NCBI GenBank assembly: GCA_030044075.1
Contig: JASHWM010000015.1
Coordinates: forward strand, 1 to 20,340
DNA from: Candidatus Rhabdochlamydia sp.
GTDB taxonomy: Bacteria; Chlamydiota; Chlamydiia; Chlamydiales; Rhabdochlamydiaceae
Length of the DNA stretch: 20,340 nucleotides
Direction of reading: 5' to 3'
In this document: positions 8,301 to 16,572 of the stretch, one piece after another
Position numbering within the stretch: position 1 is the first letter of the stretch
Layout: every line of letters begins with the position of its first letter
The notes under the pieces: model-generated
What the model saw: the letters and a program-made list of their open reading frames with translations, nothing else
Told to the model about the DNA's origin: nothing
Database searches by the model: none
Translations under genes and position numbers: made by a program

Positions 8301-9736
8301 CTGAGCTGTGCATGCCTTGTTCCTGAATTGAACAGGGTAGGGGTCCCGGAAACGTACTCAAATTTTGAGAGGACGTTGTAGAATTCGATCGCCCTTTCGT
8401 TCTTTTGTGCGCCCTCATTGAGGGAAACGCCCATGGCAACCCTCATCCAAAAAATTTGCGGTGTTTCCAGCCTTCTTTGCTGCTCATGGATAAAATATCT
8501 GTCGTACAAAGTTTGCAGCCCGAGGTAGGAGAACTTGTCGTCCCTCTTGAGGTCCATCGCTGCGCTGAGCTTGTCGAGGTCGAATTCTAAAAGCGCAGGG
8601 TCTAACCTCTCCAAAGAGATGCCGAGCGCGATATATTTTTTAAAATAGCGCTTGTGCTCGGCTTCCAAAGAAGCGTCGGAAGAGCCGATATTCATCGTTT
8701 CTCTATAGAGCACATCAAGGAGCAGCCGTGAGGCCGCAGTCGAGTAGGCAGGCTCGATCTCAATCTTTGTCCGGGCTGCCATCATGGTGGCCAGGTCGAC
8801 CTCGCTGTCCTTGATCCCTTCGTAAAAGTTGCTGATCACACTCTCTAAAAGTTCTTCGGCAGAGACGTTCTTCAGGCCGCGGCAGGCAAACTTAAGTTTT
8901 TTGAGAAGCTGCTCTTCTGTCAATTGGTAGAAGGACAGGTCGGCCCTCTGGATAGAGAATTGGCGGATTTCCCGGGCCGGAGGCAGGCCGGCATCTGATT
9001 TAGGAGCTTCCGTCTCTACCCCAGCGCGCATCAAGATGTATTTTTTTGCGACATCAAAAAAGCCCTCTTTCATCAGTCGCTTCTCGATTTCATCCTCTAT
9101 AAGGGCAACGTGAAGGGGGATCCCTGATTTGGCGATGGCAATGGCCCCTTCGACAACTTTATGCGTAAGGAGGTTGACAGACTTGATGATCTCTTCAGTT
9201 GATGGGCCTTCGATATTGTTTGTAAGGCGAAAGGCTTTTTCAATCGTCGAGGCGATCTTCATTGGATTGAAACGGACCAATGTTTGATCTTCACGGTAGA
9301 TCTTTAAATTTTGAGGAGAGTCTTCCCTTAGGATCTTGTGCTGGTCGCGATAGATGATATAGTCTCTTGCAACATCATGATATCCCTTTTTCATGAGAGA
9401 GAGCTCGACGACGTCTTGAATTCCCTCGACAGTAAGGCATGCCCCTTTTGAGGCAAGCGATAGTACTTCTTCTGACACATAGTCGGTAACTTCTTGGATG
9501 CAGTTCTTAATTTCCGAAGTCAGGGGGTCTGTCTTAGATACTTTGCGCGTATCGCGGAAGGCAGCCTCTATGGCATTGTAAATCCGTTCCTTCCGGTAGG
9601 GAACTAATGACCCGTCTCTTTTTACGACGGTATACTGACTTGCATTTTCCCCCTTGTTTGCTTGTAGTGAAGACAAAAGATCAGAGGGGGAGCGAGTCAT
9701 TGTTGGCGTGGGTTCATGAGAAGAAGGTTTTGGCAT
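5366..9736 (-). CDS. nrdA: Ribonucleoside-diphosphate reductase large subunit, intein-containing precursor
   Basis: 1456 codons from the ATG at 9736; a GTG two codons upstream (9742) is possible, but AAGAG five bases before the ATG favours it. Residues 551-928 are an intein (separate entry); the exteins join to about 1078 residues, usual for chlamydial NrdA. At least two ATP-cone domains lie at the N-terminus (about 35-130 and 144-240), fitting allosteric control by ATP/dATP. Catalytic residues: Cys481 (SSCYL), radical Cys1073 and Glu1075 (NLCTEI), Cys1088 (CNLGS), the Tyr1390-Tyr1391 pair, and the C-terminal redox pair CESC (Cys1452, Cys1455). The enzyme reduces ribonucleoside diphosphates with NrdB, encoded 20 bases downstream. 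The promoter region carries two NrdR boxes. Because the intein sits inside the catalytic chain, activity should depend on its removal. Confidence 0.97.
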   Translation of the reverse strand: MPKPSSHEPTPTMTRSPSDLLSSLQANKGENASQYTVVKRDGSLVPYRKERIYNAIEAAFRDTRKVSKTDPLTSEIKNCIQEVTDYVSEEVLSLASKGACLTVEGIQDVVELSLMKKGYHDVARDYIIYRDQHKILREDSPQNLKIYREDQTLVRFNPMKIASTIEKAFRLTNNIEGPSTEEIIKSVNLLTHKVVEGAIAIAKSGIPLHVALIEDEIEKRLMKEGFFDVAKKYILMRAGVETEAPKSDAGLPPAREIRQFSIQRADLSFYQLTEEQLLKKLKFACRGLKNVSAEELLESVISNFYEGIKDSEVDLATMMAARTKIEIEPAYSTAASRLLLDVLYRETMNIGSSDASLEAEHKRYFKKYIALGISLERLDPALLEFDLDKLSAAMDLKRDDKFSYLGLQTLYDRYFIHEQQRRLETPQIFWMRVAMGVSLNEGAQKNERAIEFYNVLSKFEYVSGTPTLFNSGTRHAQLSSCYLSTVMDDLSHIFKVVADDAQLSKWAGGIGNDWTNVRATGSRIKGTNGSSQGVIPFLKVANDTAVAVNQCFDPYTRVFTARGIQPIANLSIGDLVLGISGTYRSVTQKFVYNQKDPMVEVDVKHSLDPLKVTAGHPFYAIRGVPMEQANDRTLSWLHKGKVRCEWVEASQLEKGDYVAQVIPKETQIVPSFDEEDARLYGILLGDGHLSQDGLEWGVSGNPQKDLHLEFVRQYLVNRGIHYWETGRGETYLQIRWAAGRGVVRDATNDQFIGSGAPTLPFDYDDLYDHEKNKHIAPRFAHLPRPQALAMLQGILETDGHISREKEIVFSNTSLPLIEGVRYQSLRFGVPTSGNLRVRNHNHTGIRSDRSEAKFNNTSHSYDLRIPAFAELANKVGCEPVTKHNWLSHEGFVFSRVNSVKQISQSAVVFDLEVEGDESYMTTSGLAHNGGKRKGAMCAYLETWHLDIEDFLELRKNTGDERRRTHDMNTANWIPDLFMKRVANNGVWTLFSPSDTPDLHDLYGQAFEKRYEEYEKMVEQGKLKLYKKVEAMMLWRKMLSMLFETGHPWITFKDPSNIRSPQDHAGVIHSSNLCTEILLNTSAEETAVCNLGSVNLAEHMKKGKLDEKKLASTVRTAVRMLDNVIDINFYPTAEAKNSNLRHRPIGLGLMGFQDALYMQNISYASHEAVAFSDRSMELIAYYAILASSELAKERGTYSSYKGSKWDRGMLPQDTIALLEKERGEALEVDRASSLDWTAVRESVKKHGMRNSNTMAIAPTATISNITGVTQSIEPMYKHLFVKSNLSGEFTIPNLSLVDRLKELDLWDHDMLDDLKYFDGSISQIDRIPDDVKRVFLTAFEIDPEWILECASRRQKWIDMGQSLNMYLAEPSGKKLHQMYMLSWKKGLKTNYYLRTLAATQIEKSTTDINKRGLQPRWMKSKSASSNIQVSREEEKSAAPEKPKPISCSLEEGCESCQ
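6953..8086 (-). mobile_element. NrdA intein with LAGLIDADG homing endonuclease (378 residues)
   Basis: In-frame insertion between VAVNQ and GGKRKGAM of NrdA, a stretch that is contiguous in intein-free homologs. It begins with Cys1 (CFDPYTRVF, block A, followed by an IGD motif). Block B is VTAGHPFY with the usual Thr-x-x-His. Block F is [12 protein letters not shown], and it ends AHN with the penultimate His and terminal Asn of block G. Two LAGLIDADG-type helices, [11 protein letters not shown] (NrdA residues 679-689) and [11 protein letters not shown] (791-801), form a DOD homing endonuclease that looks intact with both acidic residues. The odd point is the first extein residue after the intein: glycine (codon GGG at 6950-6952) instead of the Cys, Ser or Thr that class 1 splicing requires. 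Intein identity is certain; how it splices is not. Confidence 0.95.
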
Positions 9737-9820
9737 AATCACTCTTTTGTTTTTTTATGATGGTTCGGGTGCAGAGCTCGCACAAGTTTCCTATTTACAG
9801 AGGTTTACTTGAGGAGAGGT

Positions 9821-9836
9821 CTACCACCTATGGTAG
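9821..9836 (-). promoter_or_regulatory. NrdR box (second, weaker)
   Basis: CTACCACCTATGGTAG is an inverted repeat (CTACC/GGTAG) sharing 10 of 16 positions with the stronger box at 9853-9868. The centres of the two boxes are 32 bp apart, about three helical turns, the arrangement typical of paired NrdR operators. Confidence 0.65.
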
Positions 9837-9852
9837 TGGGACACCCTTGTAT

Positions 9853-9868
9853 ACACTATATATAGTAG
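9853..9868 (-). promoter_or_regulatory. NrdR box (strong)
   Basis: ACACTATATATAGTAG is nearly identical to the NrdR consensus ACACWATATATWGTGT. It overlaps the proposed -10 of the nrdA promoter, so binding of the ATP-cone repressor NrdR would block transcription when nucleotides are abundant. The nrdR gene itself is not in this window. Confidence 0.85.
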
Positions 9869-9888
9869 TTTTTGGTTTAGTGCTACAA
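9859..9888 (-). promoter_or_regulatory. nrdAB promoter
   Basis: On the minus strand, -35 TTGTAG (9883-9888), an 18-base spacer and -10 TATATA (9859-9864). The predicted start near 9852 gives a leader of roughly 115 bases before nrdA. The -10 lies inside the strong NrdR box. Confidence 0.6.
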
Positions 9889-9993
9889 AAAAATGTAATT
9901 CACAGAAGAAGAAAGGGATACCAAAAAAAAATTAGACTCTTGCAACTTGGGCAAAAGGAATTGACTCGAAAAAAAAAGAAAAAAGTTGTTAAA

Positions 9994-10009
9994 CTGACGT
10001 CATAGTCAG
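9994..10009 (+). repeat. Small inverted repeat just upstream of pssA
   Basis: CTGAC (9994-9998) and GTCAG (10005-10009) flank a six-base loop, ending four bases before the pssA ATG. It could form a small hairpin where the ribosome binds. It may also be chance: the stem is only five pairs. Confidence 0.3.
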
Positions 10010-10013
10010 ATGG

Positions 10014-10853
10014 ATGAAAATGAGAAAAATCAACGTTGTTCCCAATATCATCACAGCTTTTGGCCTCTCTTGCGGCCTGTTCGTCATTTTTAAAGTGAAC
10101 ATGGTCGAATTTGGCGCCGGGACATATCAGCTGCTCCACGCTTCCACTTTGCTCCTGCTTGTAGCGGCATTCGCCGACGTGCTTGATGGAGCGGTCGCGC
10201 GTGTCATCCACGCAGAAAGCGAATTTGGCGCAATGTTTGATTCACTTGCTGATGCAATCTCTTTTGGGATTGCCCCTTCTGTTCTTTTTTTGAAACATCT
10301 TTCCCTCGAGCAGGGGACCGGTCTTTCTTTTTTTGCGATCATTGGCGCAATGCTTTTTTCGATCGCAGGGGTATTACGATTGGTGCGCTTCAATGTCAAA
10401 ACCCATGAAGCAAAAGGAAATCCTGATGCGATGCAATCGCAAAAGAAAAATTTTACAGGGCTCCCCATTCCAGCAGCTGCTTTGACAGCAGTTTCGAGCA
10501 ATATGATCATCGCATCGCCTTATGCGGACAAATTTTTTCCATTTTCTGATACAACTCGAGCAATTGTTCTGACCTGCATCATGATCGTATTGGCATATTT
10601 TATGATCAGTCGATGGAAGTTCCCGAGCTTGAAAACCCTGCATTTCAGGGTCTCTTCTTTTCATTTAGTTTTTTTTACAGTGCTGGTTGCGATTTTTGTC
10701 CTCTATGGGATTCTCTATTTCTTCCCCATTATTCTTGCTACGGTTACATGGGCCTATATTTTAGTGGCCTGGATCCTTTCCATAATTCGAATTATCGCCG
10801 GTAAAAAATCTAAGACATTAGAAGATTTTGAACCTGATCAAGAAGACTTCTAA
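10014..10853 (+). CDS. pssA: CDP-diacylglycerol-serine O-phosphatidyltransferase
   Basis: 279 residues, multi-pass membrane protein. It carries the complete CDP-alcohol phosphotransferase signature D-x2-DG-x2-AR-x8-G-x3-D-x3-D at residues 55-80 (Asp55, Asp58, Gly59, Arg63, Gly72, Asp76, Asp80), which binds metal and the CDP headgroup. The N-terminal PNIITAFGLSCGLFVI helix is typical of the PssA type rather than PgsA. About six more hydrophobic segments follow, and the tail is acidic. The reaction is CDP-diacylglycerol plus L-serine to phosphatidylserine, the precursor of phosphatidylethanolamine. It is divergent from nrdA, and the pssA-nrdA-nrdB adjacency is as in C. trachomatis (CT826-CT828, from memory). 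The start is at 10014 or at an ATG two codons later; neither has a strong Shine-Dalgarno. PssA is much more likely than another CDP-alcohol transferase. Confidence 0.9.
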   Translation: MKMRKINVVPNIITAFGLSCGLFVIFKVNMVEFGAGTYQLLHASTLLLLVAAFADVLDGAVARVIHAESEFGAMFDSLADAISFGIAPSVLFLKHLSLEQGTGLSFFAIIGAMLFSIAGVLRLVRFNVKTHEAKGNPDAMQSQKKNFTGLPIPAAALTAVSSNMIIASPYADKFFPFSDTTRAIVLTCIMIVLAYFMISRWKFPSLKTLHFRVSSFHLVFFTVLVAIFVLYGILYFFPIILATVTWAYILVAWILSIIRIIAGKKSKTLEDFEPDQEDF

Positions 10854-10890
10854 ATTAGAAAAAGTTTGTAGTTTATTGTTTTATTCTTTT

Positions 10891-10900
10891 TTGTTATAAT
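10891..10900 (+). promoter_or_regulatory. Extended -10 promoter of the 937-residue orphan
   Basis: TGTTATAAT (10892-10900) is a TGn-extended, consensus TATAAT -10 in an AT-rich gap. The -35 at 17 bases spacing is poor (TTTATT, 10872-10877). Predicted leader about 30 bases. The sequence resembles the -10 region in front of the USP pair. Confidence 0.5.
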
Positions 10901-10937
10901 TTTGAATAAAAAATAAATTATCTATTCTATTTTTATT

Positions 10938-13751
10938 ATGTCTTTATTATTAGTAAATACTTTAGAAAGTGATTCGCGGGCCTCCATTTCATCGCTGGAC
11001 GAGCTTGGCGATACGCAAAGCCTCCAAGGGCCTGCCCTTCCCGAATCGAACGATCTTGCATTTCAGCGGGTTGTAGAGCATGTAGGCAAAGATCCTTTTG
11101 TACAAGAAATCCCATTATTTTATGTCCTTTCGATTGAACTGCAAACCCTGTTTTACAGGTGCGGTGTAAAAATTGAATGGAGGGACAAATTCCTTGTCCC
11201 CTTGTTAAAAAATCTATATCGGGTGCGCAGCGAGCAGCCCCGCGCAAAAAATGAGACCCTCGCTTTTTTTCAGGATATAAGGAAATTTTTAAACGATCGA
11301 AAAGGGATCCCTCCAGTTGATTTGAGCTACGCTCTTGCCAGTATAGAAAGGTGGGAGGAATTTCTAAAAAGTTCGACCATGGGAGAGCTTTTTTCTTCTT
11401 GTCTAGAATTAAAAAGGACAAAGCAGAGCAAGCAAATTGATGTGTACGACCATCCGGTCTTCACAGCAAGGGGGATGGGAAAGAAAGATTATACAAACTA
11501 CCAAACGCTCCTTGCCTTCCGAAGGATGGAATATTTCAGAGGCATACTGATTTTAAGGATGGTCCTTGATTTCAGGGACTCAGATGGAAAAGAAAAAGAT
11601 TTTGCTTTGGAAAGACAGATTCAAGACCCTGTGATGCAAATTGCGATGGAGAATTTTTTGTCCAAGCAGCTGAAAGATGTATGTAAAATGAAGCCCCGAT
11701 ATGTCATCGAATTTACAAGGTATTATACACAGTACTGCGCTGATCTATTTTCAACTTTTAAAAAGTTTTTTGCAAAGGGCGGCGAACTTTCCACATTTGA
11801 TAAGGGTTTCTATGAAACGATGGAAAAAAGTTATGAGGCAAGGGCGACCGAAGAAGGTCCTTTTATTCATGGATATATGGAAGACCACCAAGCTTTGATA
11901 AGAGAGTTTGGAAGTCCGATGGAGAAAAGGATAGACTTTTATCAAAAGTGGAAAAAGGAAATGGACTTGATCCTATCCGACCTGAAAGAGAACCTTGCCG
12001 TAGTTGCAAATTTTGCAGCATTTATTGCGAGCTCGGACCAAGCGGCGATGAAGGAGATCTGCAGAAGAGGAAATTCTCAAGAGGTGCTGAGAGGCGAGAT
12101 CGTCGCATTTAGCAGAAATCAAAAAGACCCCGTTTATCAGAGGGAGCATTTAAAAGAGCAGCTGGCGATACTGACCCAGTTTAAGGCAAAAGCTCCTGGA
12201 CTCTATCATTTGAGACAAAGCATTGAAACTTTTTTGAGAGACTTCCTGGATTTTGAATTGACCTACAGGATAACCATTGAGGAGGGGCTTGAGCTCTTAA
12301 GAAGATCTGGGGCAAAGCTGATCATTGATAGGTCGAGTGGAAGCCAGTTTTTAGGAGCAACTAGAAAAGAAAGAAAATCGAGCTTTACGGCCAGTTCTTT
12401 GGGTGAAGAAGTTGAGGAGCCGGAATCATCAGATGACGATGAAATAGACACCGCCTTAGATGTTCAGCAAGCTCAAAAAGCCAAGCCACCCATTAATGGG
12501 GAAGATTTTGTTCTGAACCTCGAGGCAACGCTTATGCATGCCCTTAGGAAGGCGGAGTGTTTTTCCTCCAGCGAGGTAAACAAGGAAGCTTTTCAAAATG
12601 CTAAGGTCCATTTGGCCAACTTTGGAATTTTCCTCGTTCGTTTTATCAATAGACAAACTCTTTCAAAGGCCGAGCAATTTTTCCTCATGGCCGGTGCATT
12701 TGAAGAAGCAAATCTTTGTGTTGAGCAGATCCTGTTCGCCCTCCACATCCATAAGAATAAGATCTCGACCTTTGATGAAGCAGCTCCCCATCGCAGCCAC
12801 TATCTGAATGATTATATGGAGGGATTGGCTGGTTTCCCCAAATCGGGGAGCGATTTTGTGTCTCGGATCGATGGGATAGGGTTATTTACAAGGGATATTG
12901 GGGCCAAAACACAGCGCCACGCAAATTGTCCTATAAAAAGGCTCCTTGTCGATTTATATTATGCAGAAGGGGGAACTGAAGAAGCCCTATTACAGAAAAC
13001 TTTTGCGGAGATGGTCCGCCTTTCCCAAGGCCTGTACGGCTTTTGTAAAGATGTGGCGGCATATGCAAAAGTGAAAGAGAATGTGAATATCAAGGGGTGG
13101 GCAGCTTATTGCAGCCAGCTAAAAGCTCCAATTTCAGAAGAAAAAGAAAAAACGGTAGAAAAAAGAGGGCCTTTATATTCTATAAAAGCAAAATTACTGG
13201 AAATAAGACAGGACAGGTTCCCTGGGCTTGTCGAGAACGTCCTTTATAATACGATGCTCCGCCTTGAAGAGGTAGTTTCCTATTTGCAAGATAGGCGCCC
13301 AAAAGAAAGCTGGCTCCTATTTTCCTCTGGAGTGTTTTTGTCTCATCTGATCGCAGAGCAAGTGATGGAGGTGTGCCTGCTTGACCGACATGGCGAATGT
13401 AATAGGAAAGATTATGATCACGACATTGAGAGGATGAGCTCTGATTTGGGAAAGTTTGCTTTTACAGCTGAAGAGACCAAGTTTTTACAAAGGTCGAAAG
13501 AAAGCCGCACCATGACGCGGTATCCATGGGGAAATTATGCGAAAGCAGCTGAGCTTTCTTCTTTTGGAAACGAGGTAATAAAGCTATCCTCCCTCAGTAA
13601 AACGCTTGAAAAATTGCCGGAAGGGTTTTCCATTGTCACTCCTGATGGGGAAGTGGAGCTTGCTATGGTAGAAGCAAAAATCATGGAAGAGGTCAATCTT
13701 TTAGCGGGCATTCTTGGAAAAGTGATGCATACTTCCGTTTCCTCAGAGTGA
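10938..13751 (+). CDS. Large soluble protein of unknown function (937 residues)
   Basis: I do not recognise a family. The sequence is continuous, mostly helical in character and rich in charged residues, with no signal peptide and no membrane segment, so it is soluble in the bacterium or exported by a signal-independent route such as type III secretion. A low-complexity acidic linker at about residues 475-520 (including EEPESSDDDEID, about 494-505) separates an N-terminal part of roughly 475 residues from a C-terminal part of roughly 415. The C-terminal part has scattered Cys and His but no recognisable metal-binding or catalytic signature. The gene stands alone after a strong -10, lacks a Shine-Dalgarno, and is convergent with the next gene 16 bases away. 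The reading frame is solid by its length; function, including any effector role, is only a guess. Confidence 0.85.
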   Translation: MSLLLVNTLESDSRASISSLDELGDTQSLQGPALPESNDLAFQRVVEHVGKDPFVQEIPLFYVLSIELQTLFYRCGVKIEWRDKFLVPLLKNLYRVRSEQPRAKNETLAFFQDIRKFLNDRKGIPPVDLSYALASIERWEEFLKSSTMGELFSSCLELKRTKQSKQIDVYDHPVFTARGMGKKDYTNYQTLLAFRRMEYFRGILILRMVLDFRDSDGKEKDFALERQIQDPVMQIAMENFLSKQLKDVCKMKPRYVIEFTRYYTQYCADLFSTFKKFFAKGGELSTFDKGFYETMEKSYEARATEEGPFIHGYMEDHQALIREFGSPMEKRIDFYQKWKKEMDLILSDLKENLAVVANFAAFIASSDQAAMKEICRRGNSQEVLRGEIVAFSRNQKDPVYQREHLKEQLAILTQFKAKAPGLYHLRQSIETFLRDFLDFELTYRITIEEGLELLRRSGAKLIIDRSSGSQFLGATRKERKSSFTASSLGEEVEEPESSDDDEIDTALDVQQAQKAKPPINGEDFVLNLEATLMHALRKAECFSSSEVNKEAFQNAKVHLANFGIFLVRFINRQTLSKAEQFFLMAGAFEEANLCVEQILFALHIHKNKISTFDEAAPHRSHYLNDYMEGLAGFPKSGSDFVSRIDGIGLFTRDIGAKTQRHANCPIKRLLVDLYYAEGGTEEALLQKTFAEMVRLSQGLYGFCKDVAAYAKVKENVNIKGWAAYCSQLKAPISEEKEKTVEKRGPLYSIKAKLLEIRQDRFPGLVENVLYNTMLRLEEVVSYLQDRRPKESWLLFSSGVFLSHLIAEQVMEVCLLDRHGECNRKDYDHDIERMSSDLGKFAFTAEETKFLQRSKESRTMTRYPWGNYAKAAELSSFGNEVIKLSSLSKTLEKLPEGFSIVTPDGEVELAMVEAKIMEEVNLLAGILGKVMHTSVSSE

Positions 13752-13763
13752 CCACAGACAGAA

Positions 13764-13781
13764 TTCCCTAAAAGAAGGGAA
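13764..13781. terminator. Short inverted repeat between convergent genes
   Basis: TTCCCT (13764-13769) and AGGGAA (13776-13781) form a 6-bp stem with a six-base loop overlapping the stop codon of the minus-strand gene. No T-tract follows on either strand. It is the only candidate terminator for the two convergent genes. Confidence 0.25.
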
Positions 13782-16362
13782 CAAAAGATTTGTCATTGAG
13801 GGCATCGATCTTTGTAAAGCACTCAGCAAGCAAGTCTACTTGATCTGGGTCAAGGCCCAAGGTTAACCGGATCGTCGTGACATTTTCAGTAAAGAGCACG
13901 GATAGGTTAGGATGATAAAACCCAAGGCTTGGGCGGTAAAAAATGGGGAGCTTTTCCTCCAAACATTTTACTGAAAGAGTTCCTGCGACAAACGTGGCCC
14001 CTCTGAGTTGATGCAAGGGCCCCTTCACTTTAATGTCCAGAAAAGCGGGATCTGCCGCATCTTCTATAGGCATGATACGATAGTTTGCAGACTCATTGCA
14101 AAGAAGCCTCTCTGGTACTTTTCGAAGCAGCTGCCTTGTATTATGAAAAACCTGTTTTCGATAGAGCTCCAGCTCTTTAAAGGCGCTCTTATAGGCAAGG
14201 CAAAACCAGTTTAGGCTGAGCTGATCCGTGAGCAGCGCGGGGTCGGTCAAAAGAGAATCAAATGGTGCCCATCTGGGGTCCTTGTTGTGAATCATGTAGA
14301 GCGGGGCGCCCGAATAGTTGTCCATTCCAAACAGATCGAATTTAATGCCGCTCCTGTAACAGACGATATTAAGCATACCTGATTGAATCATCTCTTGAAA
14401 TTCATCAAGGAGCTTGCCAATGCGGGGAGAATCAATATAATCAAGCGTACAGTCGATCGCAAGCGTCAGGGGCTTGTCTTTTCTTGCGTCGAACGTTCTA
14501 TGCAAGACGGTAGCGATCTGTTCGACTTTATATTCCGTTGTCTGTAAATCGATCCTTTTTAAAGCCGGATTGAACTGGGCTAAAATAAGGTCAACTTCTT
14601 TCCAGTCCTTATCAGTTGCTTCACCGATAGGGGTAGTATTGGAGAACCATTTGGAAGAATTGATGCACTCAAAGTAACTGTTTTCTCCATAAAGGACGCG
14701 AGGCGAGGTGCCGAGTGTTTTTTTCAAGGCAGCAAAAATTCCCGAGATGCTTGTCATCCCGGATGAATGGACCGCGCAAGAAGTGAGCGGTTGCAGCGAC
14801 TCTGGAATAGAGGGAAGGACAGACTGGTAAATTGCGGGAAAATCTTCGAAAGTGAAAGGGAGGAAGATCTGAAGGAGGGATGAAAGGCTTGCATGGACCT
14901 GCTCAAGGTAGGTGGCCATATCAAAAAAGGAGATCTTCTCCTGTACTCGTGATAATACACTTAGTTCTTCGTGTATCCTTGAAAAGGACAGGTGGGCAAT
15001 CCCCGACCTTGTCGGGCAATGAATGATCTCATCCCATTTATCCTCGGAGAGGTTGGAAAGGAGCCCTTTGAGGACTTGCAGGGTTCCTTGCAGCATAAGG
15101 GATTTTTGAGGATGCTGGGGCAAATTTTCTTCGAAAGAGTGCAAGGATGCGGCGAACTCGTCTTTGGATAGTGATTTCACCGAGATTGGGATCACATTTT
15201 GCATTTGTTTGATAGGGGCCCTGCGGCTGTATCTGTCGAGCTCAATACGATTGGCGGTAAGGCCAAGGGTCGAGATCCACTCTAAAAGGTACTGGTGGTC
15301 GAGCTCTCTTCTGTCCGAAGAATATTCATCAAAGGGGAGAAGGCGGACCCCGCCGACCCCTGCTTGCTGAACTCTTTGGATACAGATGAAATCGCTTTTG
15401 TTTAGATGGCGCTCCTCGCAGGCCTTGGAAAATGTCGCCTGGTAGTCCTTCCAGGCTCGAAGCCACCCTTCCCTTCCTAGGACCTCGCTTGGGAAAGCAT
15501 GCGTTAGATCGATAAGGATTTTTGAGCCAGGAGGAGGAGTTAATAAAGACAACTTGTCGAGGGTTGTTCGCACTGTTTCCTCTTTTGCGACCTCAAGGAG
15601 AGTGGGAAGGTAGCTTTGCAGATCAAATGGGCGGGTCAAGATCAAAGGGAAGGTCTGCGGATGGGGAAGGAAGTATTTCCAGGCATTCATCCGATTTTTG
15701 TAAGTTTGGGAGAACTTGTTCCAGGGATTCCTTGCATAAGAGCTGGTTGATTCAGGATGGACTTGAAAACTGATCCCAAAAGAGGGCGCCACCCAGTTGA
15801 CGATCAAAGAGTAAAAGCCCGCAGTCTTGGCAAGCCACCTTTTTTCCAAAAAATGAACGAGCTCTTTGTCCTCTTCAGATGAAGTAGGGATCTGGGAAAG
15901 GAGGAGATGGTTCAGATGCCAGGAATAATGGGAGAGGGGGATTCCATTATTAATTGAGCTCTGTACTAGATGAGGAGATCCTTTGAAAGATTGGAGGAAA
16001 AAGTGTTTTGAGATTGTTCCAAGCAGGTCGCTTAAGAAGAGGCATTCATTTGCGATATTTGCAGACCAGGGGGAGATAAGGCTTGCCGCCCATCCTGCTC
16101 GAGCAAGGACATAGGCCGATCCAAAGGCTGTAGCTGTGCCAAAATAAAGGGCCCTTGCTGAGAAGTTTTGAAAGCTTGTCCTGGCAGTTTGGGCAAATTC
16201 TACAGGGCTTTCTCTTTTTTGGATCTCCAGAAAAGGATAATTGTCTTTTCCAGAAGTGTCCAAATGGTTGGCGGGAAAAAATATTAGAAAAAAAAAGAAG
16301 GCGCAAATACCTAGCAGGACTGATATTTTTTTAAGCAAACGTTTAGGATGGTCGTATTTCAT
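13768..16362 (-). CDS. Membrane-anchored protein with C-terminal PLP-enzyme-like (fold type I) domain
   Basis: 864 residues. A signal-anchor helix at residues 12-31 follows a basic N-terminus, so most of the protein is likely outside the cytoplasm. Residues about 60-500 are not recognisable. From about 520 on the order of motifs resembles fold-type-I PLP enzymes of the Cys/Met-metabolism type: SSGMTSISG (533-541, cofactor phosphate region), LAIDCTLDY (634-642, Asp637 in the place that holds the pyridine nitrogen), YRSGIKFDLFG (669-679, Lys674 as candidate Schiff-base lysine) and TIRLTLGLDPDQVDLL (830-845), like the C-terminal small domain. Such a domain outside the cytoplasm would be unusual, and it may have lost activity. 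GGAG six bases before the ATG supports this start, and TTGACT-N18-TAATTA lies upstream. The PLP assignment comes from motif reading only. Confidence 0.8.
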   Translation of the reverse strand: MKYDHPKRLLKKISVLLGICAFFFFLIFFPANHLDTSGKDNYPFLEIQKRESPVEFAQTARTSFQNFSARALYFGTATAFGSAYVLARAGWAASLISPWSANIANECLFLSDLLGTISKHFFLQSFKGSPHLVQSSINNGIPLSHYSWHLNHLLLSQIPTSSEEDKELVHFLEKRWLAKTAGFYSLIVNWVAPSFGISFQVHPESTSSYARNPWNKFSQTYKNRMNAWKYFLPHPQTFPLILTRPFDLQSYLPTLLEVAKEETVRTTLDKLSLLTPPPGSKILIDLTHAFPSEVLGREGWLRAWKDYQATFSKACEERHLNKSDFICIQRVQQAGVGGVRLLPFDEYSSDRRELDHQYLLEWISTLGLTANRIELDRYSRRAPIKQMQNVIPISVKSLSKDEFAASLHSFEENLPQHPQKSLMLQGTLQVLKGLLSNLSEDKWDEIIHCPTRSGIAHLSFSRIHEELSVLSRVQEKISFFDMATYLEQVHASLSSLLQIFLPFTFEDFPAIYQSVLPSIPESLQPLTSCAVHSSGMTSISGIFAALKKTLGTSPRVLYGENSYFECINSSKWFSNTTPIGEATDKDWKEVDLILAQFNPALKRIDLQTTEYKVEQIATVLHRTFDARKDKPLTLAIDCTLDYIDSPRIGKLLDEFQEMIQSGMLNIVCYRSGIKFDLFGMDNYSGAPLYMIHNKDPRWAPFDSLLTDPALLTDQLSLNWFCLAYKSAFKELELYRKQVFHNTRQLLRKVPERLLCNESANYRIMPIEDAADPAFLDIKVKGPLHQLRGATFVAGTLSVKCLEEKLPIFYRPSLGFYHPNLSVLFTENVTTIRLTLGLDPDQVDLLAECFTKIDALNDKSFVPFF

Positions 16363-16426
16363 ACTGGCTCCATAAGGATTGGCACAAGCAACCCGGCCAT
16401 GATAACATCTTGGGATTATGAAGGGG

Positions 16427-16456
16427 TAATTAGCAAATTTTCGACATGTTAGTCAA
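16427..16456 (-). promoter_or_regulatory. Promoter of the 864-residue membrane protein
   Basis: Minus strand -35 TTGACT (16451-16456), 18-base spacer, -10 TAATTA (16427-16432), about 65 bases upstream of the ATG at 16362. Confidence 0.5.
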
Positions 16457-16572
16457 TAGCTTGTTGAAAAAATGTAAAATTTTTAGAGATCATTTTCTTG
16501 GGATATACAAAGAATTAAAAAAACGGTAACGTAGCAGTATTTTTTTTTAAGATTTGTAGAAATGAGGATAGC

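Noticed and set aside
5366..9736. NrdA reading frame far longer than usual, suggesting a fusion or annotation error
   Set aside because: The extra length is fully explained by the 378-residue intein; the exteins join into a normal NrdA.
9961..9995. TTGACT at 9961 as -35 of a pssA promoter
   Set aside because: No acceptable -10 at 16-18 bases; the nearest TAAACT is 23 bases away.
9757..10005. 82-codon open frame in the nrdA-pssA gap
   Set aside because: It runs through the NrdR boxes and nrdA promoter, ends in a poly-Lys stretch from an A-rich tract, and has no ribosome binding site.
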